Under the pieces are notes generated by a model that was given only the letters and a program-made list of their open reading frames with translations, made no database searches and was not told the DNA's origin. This document shows positions 1 to 8,954 of a stretch of 64,000 nucleotides of DNA, piece by piece (positions within the stretch are counted from its first letter, which is position 1; each line of letters begins with the position of its first letter). Made by a program: the position numbers and the translations under genes. Source of the DNA: Halonotius sp046719765 (lineage in GTDB: Archaea > Halobacteriota > Halobacteria > Halobacteriales > Haloferacaceae). The stretch spans positions 1-64,000 of the forward strand of contig NZ_JABEBY010000009.1 in the NCBI RefSeq assembly GCF_046719765.1, written 5' to 3'.

Positions 1-101
1 CACCTGATTCACCCGCTTTCACTCAATACTACGTGTCAGCCATTGGGCCGTTATGACAGATTGGACAACTAGCGATTGTGTACAAGCGGTACGAGGCGAC
101 T

Positions 102-124
102 GCCCCGGGGCTTGACCCCGGGGT
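102..124 (+). repeat. Left copy of the 23-base terminal repeat
   Basis: The sequence is identical to 1535-1557 and in the same orientation. It contains ccccgggg-cttga-ccccgggg, which can fold on itself because each block is self-complementary. In this family subterminal hairpins mark the transposon ends. It could also be the right-end remnant of an earlier copy. Confidence 0.7.
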
Positions 125-175
125 TGAAGCCGACAACACCCAATCTTCATTACGGTTGAGTATGAATAAATAACA

Positions 176-304
176 ATGAGTTCGATGGAGTGCTACCCAA
201 AACTCAGAGAACGCGGGCAAGTCACAATCCCAGAAGAGGTCCGCGAAGGACTTGATCTGGAAGAAGGCGACCAGCTACAACTCACTGTTGAAAAACTCGA
301 CTAA
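176..304 (+). CDS. AbrB/SpoVT-like small protein in front of tnpB
   Basis: This 42-residue reading frame starts MSSMECYPKLRERGQVTIP and ends in VEKLD. The RGQVTIPEEVRE segment followed by GL-LEEGDQLQL is the swapped-hairpin AbrB signature, here as a minimal single domain. It ends 5 bases before the tnpB start, so the two are probably co-transcribed. Small AbrB-type proteins are commonly found before tnpB in haloarchaeal IS1341-type elements; a role in repressing the element is inferred. Confidence 0.7.
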   Translation: MSSMECYPKLRERGQVTIPEEVREGLDLEEGDQLQLTVEKLD

Positions 305-309
305 CAACG

Positions 310-1548
310 ATGAAATACACGCTTCGCTTCCGTGCATACCTGCCCGACGACGTGGCAAGCGAAGCGTGGCACCAGATCGACATTCTCCGGCAGATTCGTA
401 ACCATGCCGTACGGGACTACTATAACTCCGACTACAACGACAAGCCATCTGACTACGACCAACACAGCAAACTCAAAGACTGGACAGACCAGTGGCCGAC
501 CTTTGCCGACCCGTCACAACACGCCGCACAACAGGCTATCAGCCAAATTCACAGCGACCTAGAGACGCTGCAAGAACGCCGAAACGAAGGCTACGATGTT
601 GGGCGGTTGCAATGGCAAGGATCAGGCGAATTTCGGTCAGTGTCGTACAATCAGTCAAGTCGCTTCAACGTGGATTACAACACGGGCGACCACCGATTCG
701 TGCGACTCCGACTCGAAAAGATTGGCTGGTTCAAAATCCGAGCAGACCGGGACGTACCACCAGCAGAGGACATTGACGAGGTAATCCTAAAAAAAGAGAC
801 GACTGGCGAATGGTACGTCTCACTCGTCACCACTGTCGAAGACACACCCGAGAAACCGCCACTCAGTGAGATTGAAGCCGAGGACTGCGTGGGCGTTGAC
901 CTTGGTATCACCAGCTACATCCACACTTCGGAGAACCTGTCCGTTGATACACTCGACCTGTCCGATGAGTACGACCGCTACGCACGCGAGCAGCGGAAAC
1001 TCGACCGGAAAGAACACGGTTCCGCCAACTGGGAAAACCAACGCCGGAAAGTCGCCCAAGCGAAACGAAAAATTAAGCGGAAGGTGCGAGACTACCAGCA
1101 CAAACTCACGACGTGGCTGGTCACAGAGTACGATTTTGTGGCCGTCGAAGACTTGGATGTGAAGCCAATGCTGGAAACCAGCCAGAACGCCAAGAACAAG
1201 CAGGATGCCGCGTGGTCGCAGTTTATCGAACTGCTGGAGTACAAGGCTGACATACACGGCACACACGTCGAAAAGGTGAAGCCGGGAGGAACAACCAAAG
1301 AGTGCGCTGTGTGTGGTGTCGAAACAGCCAAGCCAATCTGGGTACGCGAACACTCGTGCCCAGCGTGCGGCCATACGGAAGACCGCGACCTCAACGCGGC
1401 GAAGAATATTCTCTCTCGCGGACTGAAGCAGTTAGGGGCGGGACGCTCCGAATCAACGCCTGTGCAGACTGCGCTCCCTACGCTCACGCCTCACCGGGAG
1501 GCTGTGAGTGCAAAGCGCGTCGTTGAAGCAGGAAGCCCCGGGGCTTGA
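310..1548 (+). CDS. tnpB: RNA-guided endonuclease TnpB, IS1341 type
   Basis: The 412-residue protein has the full TnpB plan. The N-terminal half is a helical/beta domain. The RuvC-like nuclease residues are the Asp in GVDLGI (about 196), the Glu in VAVEDL (about 279) and the Asp in DRDLNAAKN (about 362). A four-Cys zinc ribbon (CAVC...CPAC) lies before the last motif. All three acidic residues are present, so the enzyme looks active. TnpB family proteins cut DNA guided by an RNA from the transposon right end, which here overlaps the 3' end of this gene. The stop codon lies inside the right terminal repeat. The C-terminus after the third motif is a poorly conserved tail. Confidence 0.93.
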   Translation: MKYTLRFRAYLPDDVASEAWHQIDILRQIRNHAVRDYYNSDYNDKPSDYDQHSKLKDWTDQWPTFADPSQHAAQQAISQIHSDLETLQERRNEGYDVGRLQWQGSGEFRSVSYNQSSRFNVDYNTGDHRFVRLRLEKIGWFKIRADRDVPPAEDIDEVILKKETTGEWYVSLVTTVEDTPEKPPLSEIEAEDCVGVDLGITSYIHTSENLSVDTLDLSDEYDRYAREQRKLDRKEHGSANWENQRRKVAQAKRKIKRKVRDYQHKLTTWLVTEYDFVAVEDLDVKPMLETSQNAKNKQDAAWSQFIELLEYKADIHGTHVEKVKPGGTTKECAVCGVETAKPIWVREHSCPACGHTEDRDLNAAKNILSRGLKQLGAGRSESTPVQTALPTLTPHREAVSAKRVVEAGSPGA

Positions 1549-1557
1549 CCCCGGGGT
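1535..1557 (+). repeat. Right copy of the 23-base terminal repeat, overlapping the tnpB stop
   Basis: This is identical to 102-124. It includes the tnpB stop codon (1546-1548). In TnpB systems the guide RNA scaffold comes from this end, so the hairpin is a candidate 3' part of the omega RNA and the bases after 1557 would be the guide. That assignment is inferred. Confidence 0.6.
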
Positions 1558-1656
1558 GAGTTCACCGCAGGCTCACAGGCCACGTCAGTGTCGGTGGCAG
1601 GAAGGTCGGGCGACCAGCTATCGGCTGTCGGAGAGCGTGATAGGATCAGCGGTGGG

Positions 1657-2253
1657 TCACTCGACGATCGCCTCGGGCGGCGTGCGTTCACCCGCCGGCA
1701 CAGCAACATCCAGCCAGTTCTCTTCGGGCGGGAGCGGGCAGGCGAAGGTGTCGCTGTAGGCACAGAACGGGTTGTACGCGAGGTTGAAATCCAGCGTGAC
1801 GGTATCCCCGTTTGTGAGCTCCTCGTCGGGTTCGGTCTCCATGTATCGCCCGCGGTGGTAGGTCTGCTGGCCGGTCGTCTTATCGCGGAACGGGATGAAG
1901 ATCGTGTCGGTGTCCTCGTCTTCCTGCTGGTAGCCGGCGAGCTGTTGGCGTTCATCCCGAAGCTCGAACTCGAAGATGAACCGCCGAAGGTAGCGGATCG
2001 GCTGGCCGGCGGTCACCTCCAGTTCGATCGGATCGGGGTTCCCGTAGACGCGAACACGGGTCGGCACGCGGAACGCCGGCTTGGGATCAAAGTACGCCAA
2101 CCCCTCGAAGTCGTCCCGGACTTCGGGCTGGATCGGCGACTGGGGGTGGTCGGTGAAGAACTCGTCCTTGTCGGCTCGCATCTGTTTGATCTCGCTGACC
2201 CAGCGTTCGTACTCCTCGGTATCGTCGGTGTCGGTCGCTTCGGGATCGGTCAT
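1657..2253 (-). CDS. DUF1684 family protein
   Basis: The 198-residue protein has the DUF1684 pattern: an FIPFRDKTTGQQTYHRGRY stretch in the middle, then LDFNLAYNPFCAYSD and CPLPPEENWLDV near the C-terminus with AGER at the end. The conserved Tyr, Asn and Cys residues around YNPFCAY are all present. The N-terminus is acidic and has no signal peptide or membrane segment, so it is cytoplasmic. The biochemical role of DUF1684 is not known. It stands alone on the minus strand between the insertion element and a divergently oriented small gene. Confidence 0.9.
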   Translation of the reverse strand: MTDPEATDTDDTEEYERWVSEIKQMRADKDEFFTDHPQSPIQPEVRDDFEGLAYFDPKPAFRVPTRVRVYGNPDPIELEVTAGQPIRYLRRFIFEFELRDERQQLAGYQQEDEDTDTIFIPFRDKTTGQQTYHRGRYMETEPDEELTNGDTVTLDFNLAYNPFCAYSDTFACPLPPEENWLDVAVPAGERTPPEAIVE

Positions 2254-2366
2254 ACACCGCGTTTGCGGCGGAGCTACCTAACGGCGTTGCACCGCAGCGC
2301 GGTCACGGAGCCGCCGATCGGTTGCCGAACGGTAATCGGCGGTTGTTTACTGCCGGCAGCCAAACG

Positions 2367-2690
2367 ATGGGTATGGCCGATCTCAACCCGATCGCAAAGC
2401 GGATTCACAACGTGACACCCGACCCGGTGCGGCTGACGCTGGATGACGGCACCGAGGCCGTCTTCGAGTTCGAGTGGACGGAGTTCTTCCAACAGGAGTT
2501 TCAGGCCGAGGGGAGCCGCAGCGACGACGACGCCAGCTACCGGCTTGTCTCCAGTGAGGACAACGAGGAGATCCTCGTCGGTCGCCAACCCGCCGGTGGC
2601 GACGGCTGGGAGATGCTCGGCGCGATCACCGCCGCCGAAGCCGCCGACAGCGACGCCGAGGCCGCAAACACCGACAGCGACGAGTCATAG
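2367..2690 (+). CDS. Conserved haloarchaeal hypothetical protein
   Basis: The protein has 107 residues from ATG 2367 (second in-frame ATG at 2373). I prefer this start over the earlier ATG at 2322 because a gttgttt TATA-like stretch lies about 25 bases upstream, as in leaderless haloarchaeal genes. The core (NPIAKRIHNVTPDPVRLTLDDG, then VFEFEWTEFFQQEFQA) looks like a small beta-rich fold that could bind a ligand or protein. The last 20 residues are an Ala/Asp-rich acidic tail. It ends 3 bases from the stop of the convergent malic enzyme gene. No function is recognised. Confidence 0.75.
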   Translation: MGMADLNPIAKRIHNVTPDPVRLTLDDGTEAVFEFEWTEFFQQEFQAEGSRSDDDASYRLVSSEDNEEILVGRQPAGGDGWEMLGAITAAEAADSDAEAANTDSDES

Positions 2691-2693
2691 CTG

Positions 2694-4946
2694 TTAGTCG
2701 GAATCCTGGGCGTCGACAACGGCGACGCCGGCGAGATTAACGATATCCTTGACCTCGTCGCCGCGCTGGAGGACGTGTACCGGCTTGTCCATCCCGACGA
2801 GCATCGGGCCGATGGCGGCCGCGCCGCCGAGCCGCTGGAGCAGCTTGTAGCCGATGTTGCCCGACTCAAGATTCGGGAAGATGAGGACGTTTGCGGGGCC
2901 CTCAAGCTGTGCGAACTCGTAGGTATCGGTGAGAATGTCCTCAACGACGGCGGTGTCGGCCTGCATCTCGCCGTCAACCGGGAAGTCGACCCCGCTATCG
3001 TCGTGGAGCTGTGAGACGGCATCCCGGATGGTCGCTGTGGCCTCGTTGCGGACGCTGCCGAAGTTCGAGTACGACAGCATCGCGGCCCGCGGTTCGACGT
3101 TGAAGCTGCGGGCCAACTCGGCGGTGTGTTTGGTGACCTCCGCCAGCACGTCGGCGTCGGGGTGTTGGTTGACCGTCGTATCGGCACAGAAGACAACGCG
3201 ATTTTTGAACGCCAAGAGGTAGACGCCGGCGGCGTAGTTGGCGTCCTCGGCGGTGCCGATCACCTGCAGCGGCGCGCGCAACGCCGAGGGGTAGTGGTGG
3301 GTGAGTCCGGTCAACATCGCGTCGGCGTCGCCGGCTTCGACCATCACGCTGCCGAGATAGTTGGTGTCGCGCTCGATGAGCTCGGCTGCCTCGCTGCGGG
3401 TGATCCCCTTGCGACGCCGCAGCTCATACAGCTGGTCGGCGTAGGCGTCGAGTTCGCGGCCGCCGGGGTCGACGACCTCCGGCTCGAAGGCGAGGCCAAG
3501 ATCGTCGGCCGTCCGGCGGATATCGCGTTCGTCGCCTAGCAGTACGGGATCGGCGATCCCCTCCTCGGCAAGCTGGTAGGCCGCCCGGATCATCTTTTCA
3601 TCGGTTCCTTCGGCGAGCGCAACGCGCTTGGGGTCGCTTTTGGCCTTGTTGAGGACGATCCGCATCATCTCGCGGGATTTGCCGAGCCGCGCTTCAAGCT
3701 GTTCGGCGTAGGTGTCGAGATCATCGATCTTGGTGCGGGCACAGCCGCTGTCCATCGCCGCTTCGGCGACCGCGGGAGCGACCTCGAACAGCACGCGCGG
3801 GTCAAGCGGTTTCGGGATGACGTAGTCGGGGCCGAATTGGAGGGGTTGATCGCCGTAGGCTTTGACCACCTCGTCGGGCACGTCCTTGCGGGCCAGCTCC
3901 GCCAGGGCCTCGGCGGCGGCGTGTTTCATGTCCTCATTGATGTCGGTCGCCCGCACGTCGAGGGCACCACGGAAAATAAACGGAAATCCGAGGACGTTGT
4001 TGACCATGTTTGGATAATCGGAGCGACCGGTGGCGACGATCACGTCGTCCTCGCGGGCGGCCTTGGCGGACTCGTAGTCGATCTCAGGGTCGGGGTTGGC
4101 CATCGCAAAGATGATCGGGTTGTCGGCCATCGACCGCACCATCTCCTGGGAGACGATGCCGCCAACCGAGAGACCGACAAACACGTCCGCACCCGCCATC
4201 GCGTCGGCCAACTCGCCGGGAGGTACGTCGCTGGCGAACCGCTGTTTGTACTCGTTGAGATCATCCCGGTCGGTCGTGATGATCCCCGAGGAGTCACACA
4301 TCGTGATATTGTCGTGGTCGACGCCGAGTGAGACGTAGAACTCGGCGGTCGCAATCGCCGACGCGCCCGCGCCGGAGAAGACGATATCGAGCTCATCGAG
4401 GTTCTTGCCCGTGATGTCAGCGGCGTTCAGCAGCGCGGCCCCGGAGATAATCGCCGTCCCGTGTTGGTCGTCGTGAAAGACGGGGATATCCATCCGGTCG
4501 CCGAGGCGATCCTCGATCTCGAAGCATTCGGGGGCCGTGATATCCTCCAGGTTGATGCCGCCGAAGGTCGGCTCCATGGCGGCGACCGATTCGACGAAGG
4601 CGTCAGGGTCGCTGATATCGAGTTCGATATCGAAGACATCGATGTCGGCAAACCGCTTGAAAAGGACGCCTTTACCCTCCATCACTGGTTTGGAGGCCTG
4701 CGCGCCGATGTCGCCAAGGCCGAGGACGGCCGAGCCGTTGGAGACGACGCCGACGAGATTCCCCTTCGCGGTGTACTCGAAGGCGGCCGTCGGATCGGCG
4801 TCGATATCGCGGCAGGGGGCGGCGACGCCCGGCGAGTACGCTAAGCTCAGGTCGCGTTGGGTGTTGGTCGGTTTCGTCGTCTCGATTGCGATCTTGCCCG
4901 CCGGCGGCTCCCGGTGGTACTCGCGTGCATCGTCATCTAATCCCAT
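2694..4946 (-). CDS. maeB: NADP-dependent malic enzyme, hybrid MaeB type
   Basis: This 750-residue hybrid enzyme converts malate to pyruvate and CO2 with reduction of NAD(P). Residues about 1-420 are the malic enzyme part: SLAYSPGVAAPC near residue 40, KGNLVGVVSNGSAVLGLGDIG, FHDDQHGTA, and the nucleotide-binding FSGAGASAIA. Residues about 425-750 are a phosphotransacetylase-like domain, seen in NIGYKLLQRLGGAAAIGP near the end. That domain is usually regulatory (acetyl-CoA sensing) rather than catalytic in this family. The length matches bacterial MaeB. It probably feeds pyruvate from malate during growth on organic acids. Confidence 0.95.
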   Translation of the reverse strand: MGLDDDAREYHREPPAGKIAIETTKPTNTQRDLSLAYSPGVAAPCRDIDADPTAAFEYTAKGNLVGVVSNGSAVLGLGDIGAQASKPVMEGKGVLFKRFADIDVFDIELDISDPDAFVESVAAMEPTFGGINLEDITAPECFEIEDRLGDRMDIPVFHDDQHGTAIISGAALLNAADITGKNLDELDIVFSGAGASAIATAEFYVSLGVDHDNITMCDSSGIITTDRDDLNEYKQRFASDVPPGELADAMAGADVFVGLSVGGIVSQEMVRSMADNPIIFAMANPDPEIDYESAKAAREDDVIVATGRSDYPNMVNNVLGFPFIFRGALDVRATDINEDMKHAAAEALAELARKDVPDEVVKAYGDQPLQFGPDYVIPKPLDPRVLFEVAPAVAEAAMDSGCARTKIDDLDTYAEQLEARLGKSREMMRIVLNKAKSDPKRVALAEGTDEKMIRAAYQLAEEGIADPVLLGDERDIRRTADDLGLAFEPEVVDPGGRELDAYADQLYELRRRKGITRSEAAELIERDTNYLGSVMVEAGDADAMLTGLTHHYPSALRAPLQVIGTAEDANYAAGVYLLAFKNRVVFCADTTVNQHPDADVLAEVTKHTAELARSFNVEPRAAMLSYSNFGSVRNEATATIRDAVSQLHDDSGVDFPVDGEMQADTAVVEDILTDTYEFAQLEGPANVLIFPNLESGNIGYKLLQRLGGAAAIGPMLVGMDKPVHVLQRGDEVKDIVNLAGVAVVDAQDSD

Positions 4947-4987
4947 AGCTATCGATTACAGGGCAGCGACAAAACGATGGTGGCAGC

Positions 4988-6403
4988 TCACTTGTTGTCC
5001 GGGGGCGCGGTCGCAGCATCAGCCGTCAGCAGCGTTACCCGAATCCGATTGCCGCCGGAGTCGGCGGTTTCGACCGTGATCGACCCCTCCGAGAGCTCGA
5101 CGACCCAGTAGACGAGCCAGAAGCCGAGACCGCTGCTGTGGTAGAGTGCGTCCATCTCGTGGTCGCCGGTGAGCACGCTTGACTCCATGCTCGGGATGGC
5201 GATCCCGTCGTCTTCGACTGTCAGCGTGACCCTGTCGTCGACGCTGACGGTCACCTCGACCGTCGGCTGGGTGGCCTCGTTGTGTGTGACGGCGTTTTCG
5301 ATGAGTTCGACGACCGCCGCCTCAAGCTCGTCGATCCCGCAGGTCGGCGCGGTGTCCGGAGCCGACAGCGAGATGTTGGCGGCAGGATACTGTTCGCGGA
5401 CGATCTCGACAGCGTCCTCGGCGACCGCGACGAGATCACGCGGGCGTATCGCAGCCGGGCCGGTCAGTGCCTCGATGACGCCACGCTGTTTTTCCGCGCT
5501 GGCGAGCAGGCTCTCGCCGGTGCGTCTGATGACGGCCGCGCGGTCGGCGGCCTCGGGGACGGTCTCCTCGATCAGTTCGGCGTTGCCAACGATGACGCCG
5601 ATGTCGTTGCGGATGTTGTGCCGGAGGAGGTTATCCATCACCGACAGCTGTCGCTCCCGGCGGCGGCGGTCGGTGATATCGCGGGCAAAGCCGGTGATGC
5701 GGACGACCTCGCCGTCCTGAACGATGGGCTCGGCCTGTACCCACACCCAGGTCGTGTAGTTCGTCTGTGGGTTCACACGGTACTCCATGTCGACCGACTG
5801 ACCCGCGGAAAGACAGTTCATCGCCTCGCGGACGGCCGGTAGGTCGTCGGGGTGGATCGCATCAAGAAACGACGCGGGATCGGCGTCGACGATATCGACC
5901 GACTGGCCAAACACCGACTCGTAGGCCGGGTTCACAAACAGGAGTTCCGACCAGTCGGCATCGAACATCCACAGTACGTCGCTGGTCGTCGACGACAGCT
6001 CCTGAAGCCGGGTCGTCATCGTGCGACACGCCTGTTCGGCGGTCACGCGGTCGGTGATATCCCGTGAACTCACGACGTAGCCGTCAAGCGACCGATCGGT
6101 GACGTTCGACATCCGGCTTTCCAGCCAGACCCACGCGCCGTCGGCCGCCCGAAAGCGGTAGTCGACGCTGCCGGCGGTGTACCCCTCGCTGTTGATCGTC
6201 TCGGTGAACCGCTCCCGAACCGCGTCGACATCGTCAGGATGGAGATAATCGAAGGTGTTGGTGCCAACGAGTTCGGCTGGCTTGTAGCCGAGGATCCGCT
6301 CGGCCGCGTCGTTGACGTAGGTAATCGAGCCGTCGGCGTCGATGAGGGCGATCTTGTCTTGAGCGTGATCAAGGAGGACGCCCAGTGAGGCCGAGCGTGA
6401 CAT
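4988..6403 (-). CDS. PAS-domain sensor histidine kinase
   Basis: The protein has 471 residues and no predicted membrane segment, so it is a cytoplasmic sensor. It has two PAS domains (about 5-120 and 130-250), each followed by a PAC-type segment (VVSSRDITDR, ITGFARDITDR). A His-kinase dimerisation helix carries the phospho-acceptor in LLRHNIRNDI (near 263), and an ATPase domain has ELIENAVTHN and the VEDDGIAIP box. The H-box form LRHNIRND is the usual haloarchaeal variant. No response regulator gene is adjacent, so partners are unknown. Redox or light sensing through PAS is possible but not shown. Confidence 0.93.
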   Translation of the reverse strand: MSRSASLGVLLDHAQDKIALIDADGSITYVNDAAERILGYKPAELVGTNTFDYLHPDDVDAVRERFTETINSEGYTAGSVDYRFRAADGAWVWLESRMSNVTDRSLDGYVVSSRDITDRVTAEQACRTMTTRLQELSSTTSDVLWMFDADWSELLFVNPAYESVFGQSVDIVDADPASFLDAIHPDDLPAVREAMNCLSAGQSVDMEYRVNPQTNYTTWVWVQAEPIVQDGEVVRITGFARDITDRRRRERQLSVMDNLLRHNIRNDIGVIVGNAELIEETVPEAADRAAVIRRTGESLLASAEKQRGVIEALTGPAAIRPRDLVAVAEDAVEIVREQYPAANISLSAPDTAPTCGIDELEAAVVELIENAVTHNEATQPTVEVTVSVDDRVTLTVEDDGIAIPSMESSVLTGDHEMDALYHSSGLGFWLVYWVVELSEGSITVETADSGGNRIRVTLLTADAATAPPDNK

Positions 6404-6545
6404 AGCTGCTCTGACATGGGTCGTGAGGGGACAGCAAACGACTGTCTTAGCTACGTTGGGCCAGCATCATAAAAGCCAGTCACGCGTCAGCTACCCGTTG
6501 TTTTGGCCAGCGATCCGACACACGAACCCCGGCCGACAGCGACGA

Positions 6546-7676
6546 TCAGTCGACGACCGCCGTCTCGCCGCCGTCGTCGCTGGCGTCCGTTTGGGGTCGC
6601 AGCCGCAGGGCGTCGTCACAGGCCGCCAGCATCGACACCTCGTAGGTGGTGACGTAGGTCAACACCGCGATCTGCACCGGCAACAGCAACACCCAGCCGG
6701 CCAGCAGCGTCAGCACCGCGAGCAGCCCCAACACCACGAGCGCGGCGGTCGAGGAGGCGGCCGCGCTGAGCCCACCGAACAGCCCAAAGACGATGACCAG
6801 CCCGATCACGCCGCCGATGACAAGGACGATCCCGTAGACGATGACCGAAAGGATCGCTCGGGCGATCCCGATCGCCAACAACAGCAGGAAGTGGACGACG
6901 AGGTAGACGCCAAACTGCGAGAGTTGCCCGCGGAAGATCGGCCAGAACCGCCGCCACCCATCGAGGACGCCGCTGTCGGTGACGACCATCGTCGGGACGA
7001 CGAACTCGTCGGTGATCCGGCTCACGATCGTCGACACAAGGATGACCGCAAAGACGACCAGCGCGGCGGCCACGCCGACGCCCAGGCCGATCGGGATATC
7101 GGCCAGCACGACAAACGCCACAAGCCCGGCGATCGGCCCGACGGTCAGCAACTGGAGGCCGATCTTGAACACGTACAGCCGGAATGCCTGGCCGAATCGG
7201 CGTTTCGCGGGCTCGATGAGCCGCACCCTGTCGGTCTGGAGATCGTCGTAGAAGACGAACCGCAATGTCTCCGTGAGGAGACCGATCACCAGCACAAACC
7301 CAAGTATGAGGAGGGCGATCGCGGCGATGATCCCGAGTTCGGCACCGGCCATCTCAAGCAGTTCACTCGGCGGCGGCAGCTCACCGGTCGGCGGCGCGCC
7401 GGCGGTCACGTTGCCGTCGGGGGCAAACTCGCCGCCAGGTGGGGCGGTGATGTTCCCGTCGGTGGTCACGTTGCCACCGCCGGTGCTCACGTTACCGGCA
7501 GGGTCGTCGCCGGGGATCGAGGAGGGGAGGTTCAACAGGCCGAGGCCGGAGCCGCCCGTCCCGACAAAGATCGAGATGAGGGCGAGTTTCAGCCATCGAC
7601 CGACGGCAAACGGGGAGAGAAACGACCGAGTTTCCTCGATCGCCTCGTCGACACTATCGATCGCGTGCCATGACAT
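6546..7676 (-). CDS. Multi-pass membrane protein of haloarchaeal type (DUF7544-like)
   Basis: I chose the internal start MSWHAIDSVDEAIEETR because a conserved-looking N-terminus begins there and the upstream in-frame extension is low-quality and runs into the next gene. The protein has 376 residues. A first membrane helix (LKLALISIFVGTGGSGLGLL) is followed by a Gly/Asn/Thr-rich loop with repeated NVT-like motifs (about 55-115) that probably faces outside. At least six more hydrophobic helices follow, with a charged cytoplasmic tail. It resembles haloarchaeal DUF7544 proteins as I remember them. The function is unknown. Confidence 0.8.
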   Translation of the reverse strand: MSWHAIDSVDEAIEETRSFLSPFAVGRWLKLALISIFVGTGGSGLGLLNLPSSIPGDDPAGNVSTGGGNVTTDGNITAPPGGEFAPDGNVTAGAPPTGELPPPSELLEMAGAELGIIAAIALLILGFVLVIGLLTETLRFVFYDDLQTDRVRLIEPAKRRFGQAFRLYVFKIGLQLLTVGPIAGLVAFVVLADIPIGLGVGVAAALVVFAVILVSTIVSRITDEFVVPTMVVTDSGVLDGWRRFWPIFRGQLSQFGVYLVVHFLLLLAIGIARAILSVIVYGIVLVIGGVIGLVIVFGLFGGLSAAASSTAALVVLGLLAVLTLLAGWVLLLPVQIAVLTYVTTYEVSMLAACDDALRLRPQTDASDDGGETAVVD

Positions 7677-7728
7677 ATGTGTGACCAGTCTTGACTCCCT
7701 CAAAGGGGTTTCGAAGGCGCAAATCGCG

Positions 7729-8850
7729 TTATGGGTTCCGATGTAGCACCGCCGGGCGAGCGAGCGTCGCCTCGCCAGCGACATCGTCGACGGCGTCGAC
7801 CTCGATCGTCGGCCACGCGTCGGGCAGCGTCAGCGGCTCGATCGTATCGGCGGTGACCAACACGGTGCCCTCGCTTTTCGCGCCCTGCACAGTCGGGTTC
7901 CACGCGTAGGCCATCGGCGCGACAACGCGGGCCGGGTGGTCGGGTGTGGCGATCCACTCCCGGCCGGCGAAGCCGGCGGCTCCACCCTGATGGTGGTTCG
8001 TCCACTCGTCGGGCCAGTCGACGGCGGCGTAGGCCTGTTGAATAGCTCCAAACACGTCGCCGGCGGTGCCGCCGTCGGCTGCGGCCTGCTGGGTCGCCGC
8101 CAGCGCGCTTACCTCGACGGCCGCGGCGGCGCGGTGGCGGTCGGCAAGCCAGTCGGGCGCGTCGAAGGCGACCGTTCGGGTCGCACTCGCATACAGGCCG
8201 CCGCGGTGGGCGGTCACCGACAGCAACGCGTAGTCGCCAACTGCCGTCTCGGTCGGCGTGTAGTGGCGATACTGCTGGGCGCGCTCATCGCCGCCGACGA
8301 GAACGACCGGCGCGACGAGCCCGCGGGCTTCGAGTGCCGCCCGGAGTTCGGTGGCGACCTCGCGTTCGGTGTCAGTGGCGGCGATCGATCGCCCGACAGC
8401 CTCGATGGCCGCGGCGACATCCGCACCGACCGCCCGATAGCGATCGATATCGGCGGCTGCCAGCGGTTGGCGGAGCGACGAGGCATCGACTGTCTCGAAC
8501 CCCGGTACGTCGAAGTCGGCAGCGGCCGGCGTCGGCGACCGCTCGGCGACAGCCTCAGCTAGTGAGTCAGCATACCAGTCGGCCGCCTCAATGGTGAACG
8601 CGTCGGGTACCTCCTCGTCACGAAGTCGCGGGGCTTCGATGGTGTCGGTGATGACGCGAAAGCCAGCCTCGCGGTCGTAGCCGGCGGCGGCGACGCCGAC
8701 CGGCCCCTCGCGGTCGACGACGTTGCTGCCGCCGGTCAGCCACGCGAAGCTGTTGGGGCGAGCAAACCAGACGGCCGCGAGATCGCGGGCGGCGAGATAG
8801 CGATCGAGTCGCTCACGGCGGTCGGCCAGCGGCGGTGTTGCAGGTGGCAT
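7729..8850 (-). CDS. M24-like (creatinase/aminopeptidase P fold) protein, metal ligands degraded
   Basis: The protein has 373 residues with an N-terminal creatinase-like domain (1-130) and a C-terminal pita-bread domain. The normal DxG...GY..D.TRT motif reads LLSVTAHRGGLYASATRTV, so both aspartates that bind the metal pair are replaced by Ser/Val and Ala. A His (NHHQGG) and a Glu (AKSEGTVLVT) are still in place. It may be a non-metal hydrolase, as creatinase is, or a binding protein. The protein has no export signal. It is followed by the membrane protein gene 53 bases downstream on the same strand. Confidence 0.85.
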   Translation of the reverse strand: MPPATPPLADRRERLDRYLAARDLAAVWFARPNSFAWLTGGSNVVDREGPVGVAAAGYDREAGFRVITDTIEAPRLRDEEVPDAFTIEAADWYADSLAEAVAERSPTPAAADFDVPGFETVDASSLRQPLAAADIDRYRAVGADVAAAIEAVGRSIAATDTEREVATELRAALEARGLVAPVVLVGGDERAQQYRHYTPTETAVGDYALLSVTAHRGGLYASATRTVAFDAPDWLADRHRAAAAVEVSALAATQQAAADGGTAGDVFGAIQQAYAAVDWPDEWTNHHQGGAAGFAGREWIATPDHPARVVAPMAYAWNPTVQGAKSEGTVLVTADTIEPLTLPDAWPTIEVDAVDDVAGEATLARPAVLHRNP

Positions 8851-8924
8851 ACCGCTAGCTTCGGCCGCAGCTACTTCAACGCGAAGCTCACTGACACCGG
8901 CGGTGCGGCGGCGTGTGAACAGGT

Positions 8925-8932
8925 CTAAATAT
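8925..8932 (+). promoter_or_regulatory. TATA box of the heme A synthase gene
   Basis: The sequence ctaaatat starts 30 bases before the ATG at 8955 in an otherwise GC-rich gap. This spacing fits a leaderless archaeal transcript. Confidence 0.6.
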
Positions 8933-8954
8933 CCAGCAGCCCGATGTTAGGCAA

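Larger units (their letters stand above)
102..1557 (+). mobile_element. IS1341-type (IS200/IS605 family) insertion element
   Basis: The unit holds a small AbrB-like ORF and a full-length TnpB but no TnpA transposase. Both outer limits carry the same 23-base GC-rich sequence containing two ccccgggg blocks around cttga, at 102-124 and 1535-1557. I take these as the approximate element ends. Lack of TnpA means it would need a transposase supplied in trans. The exact borders are inferred from the repeats, not from an empty site. Confidence 0.75.

Noticed and set aside
2312..2340. gccgat...atcggc inverted repeat in the gap before 2367
   Set aside because: Short and GC-rich; such repeats arise often by chance here and no regulator is nearby.
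6423..7673. A 416-codon frame opposite the membrane protein gene
   Set aside because: Its His/Arg/Asp/Gln-rich make-up is the reverse of hydrophobic codons; the opposite strand has membrane helices.
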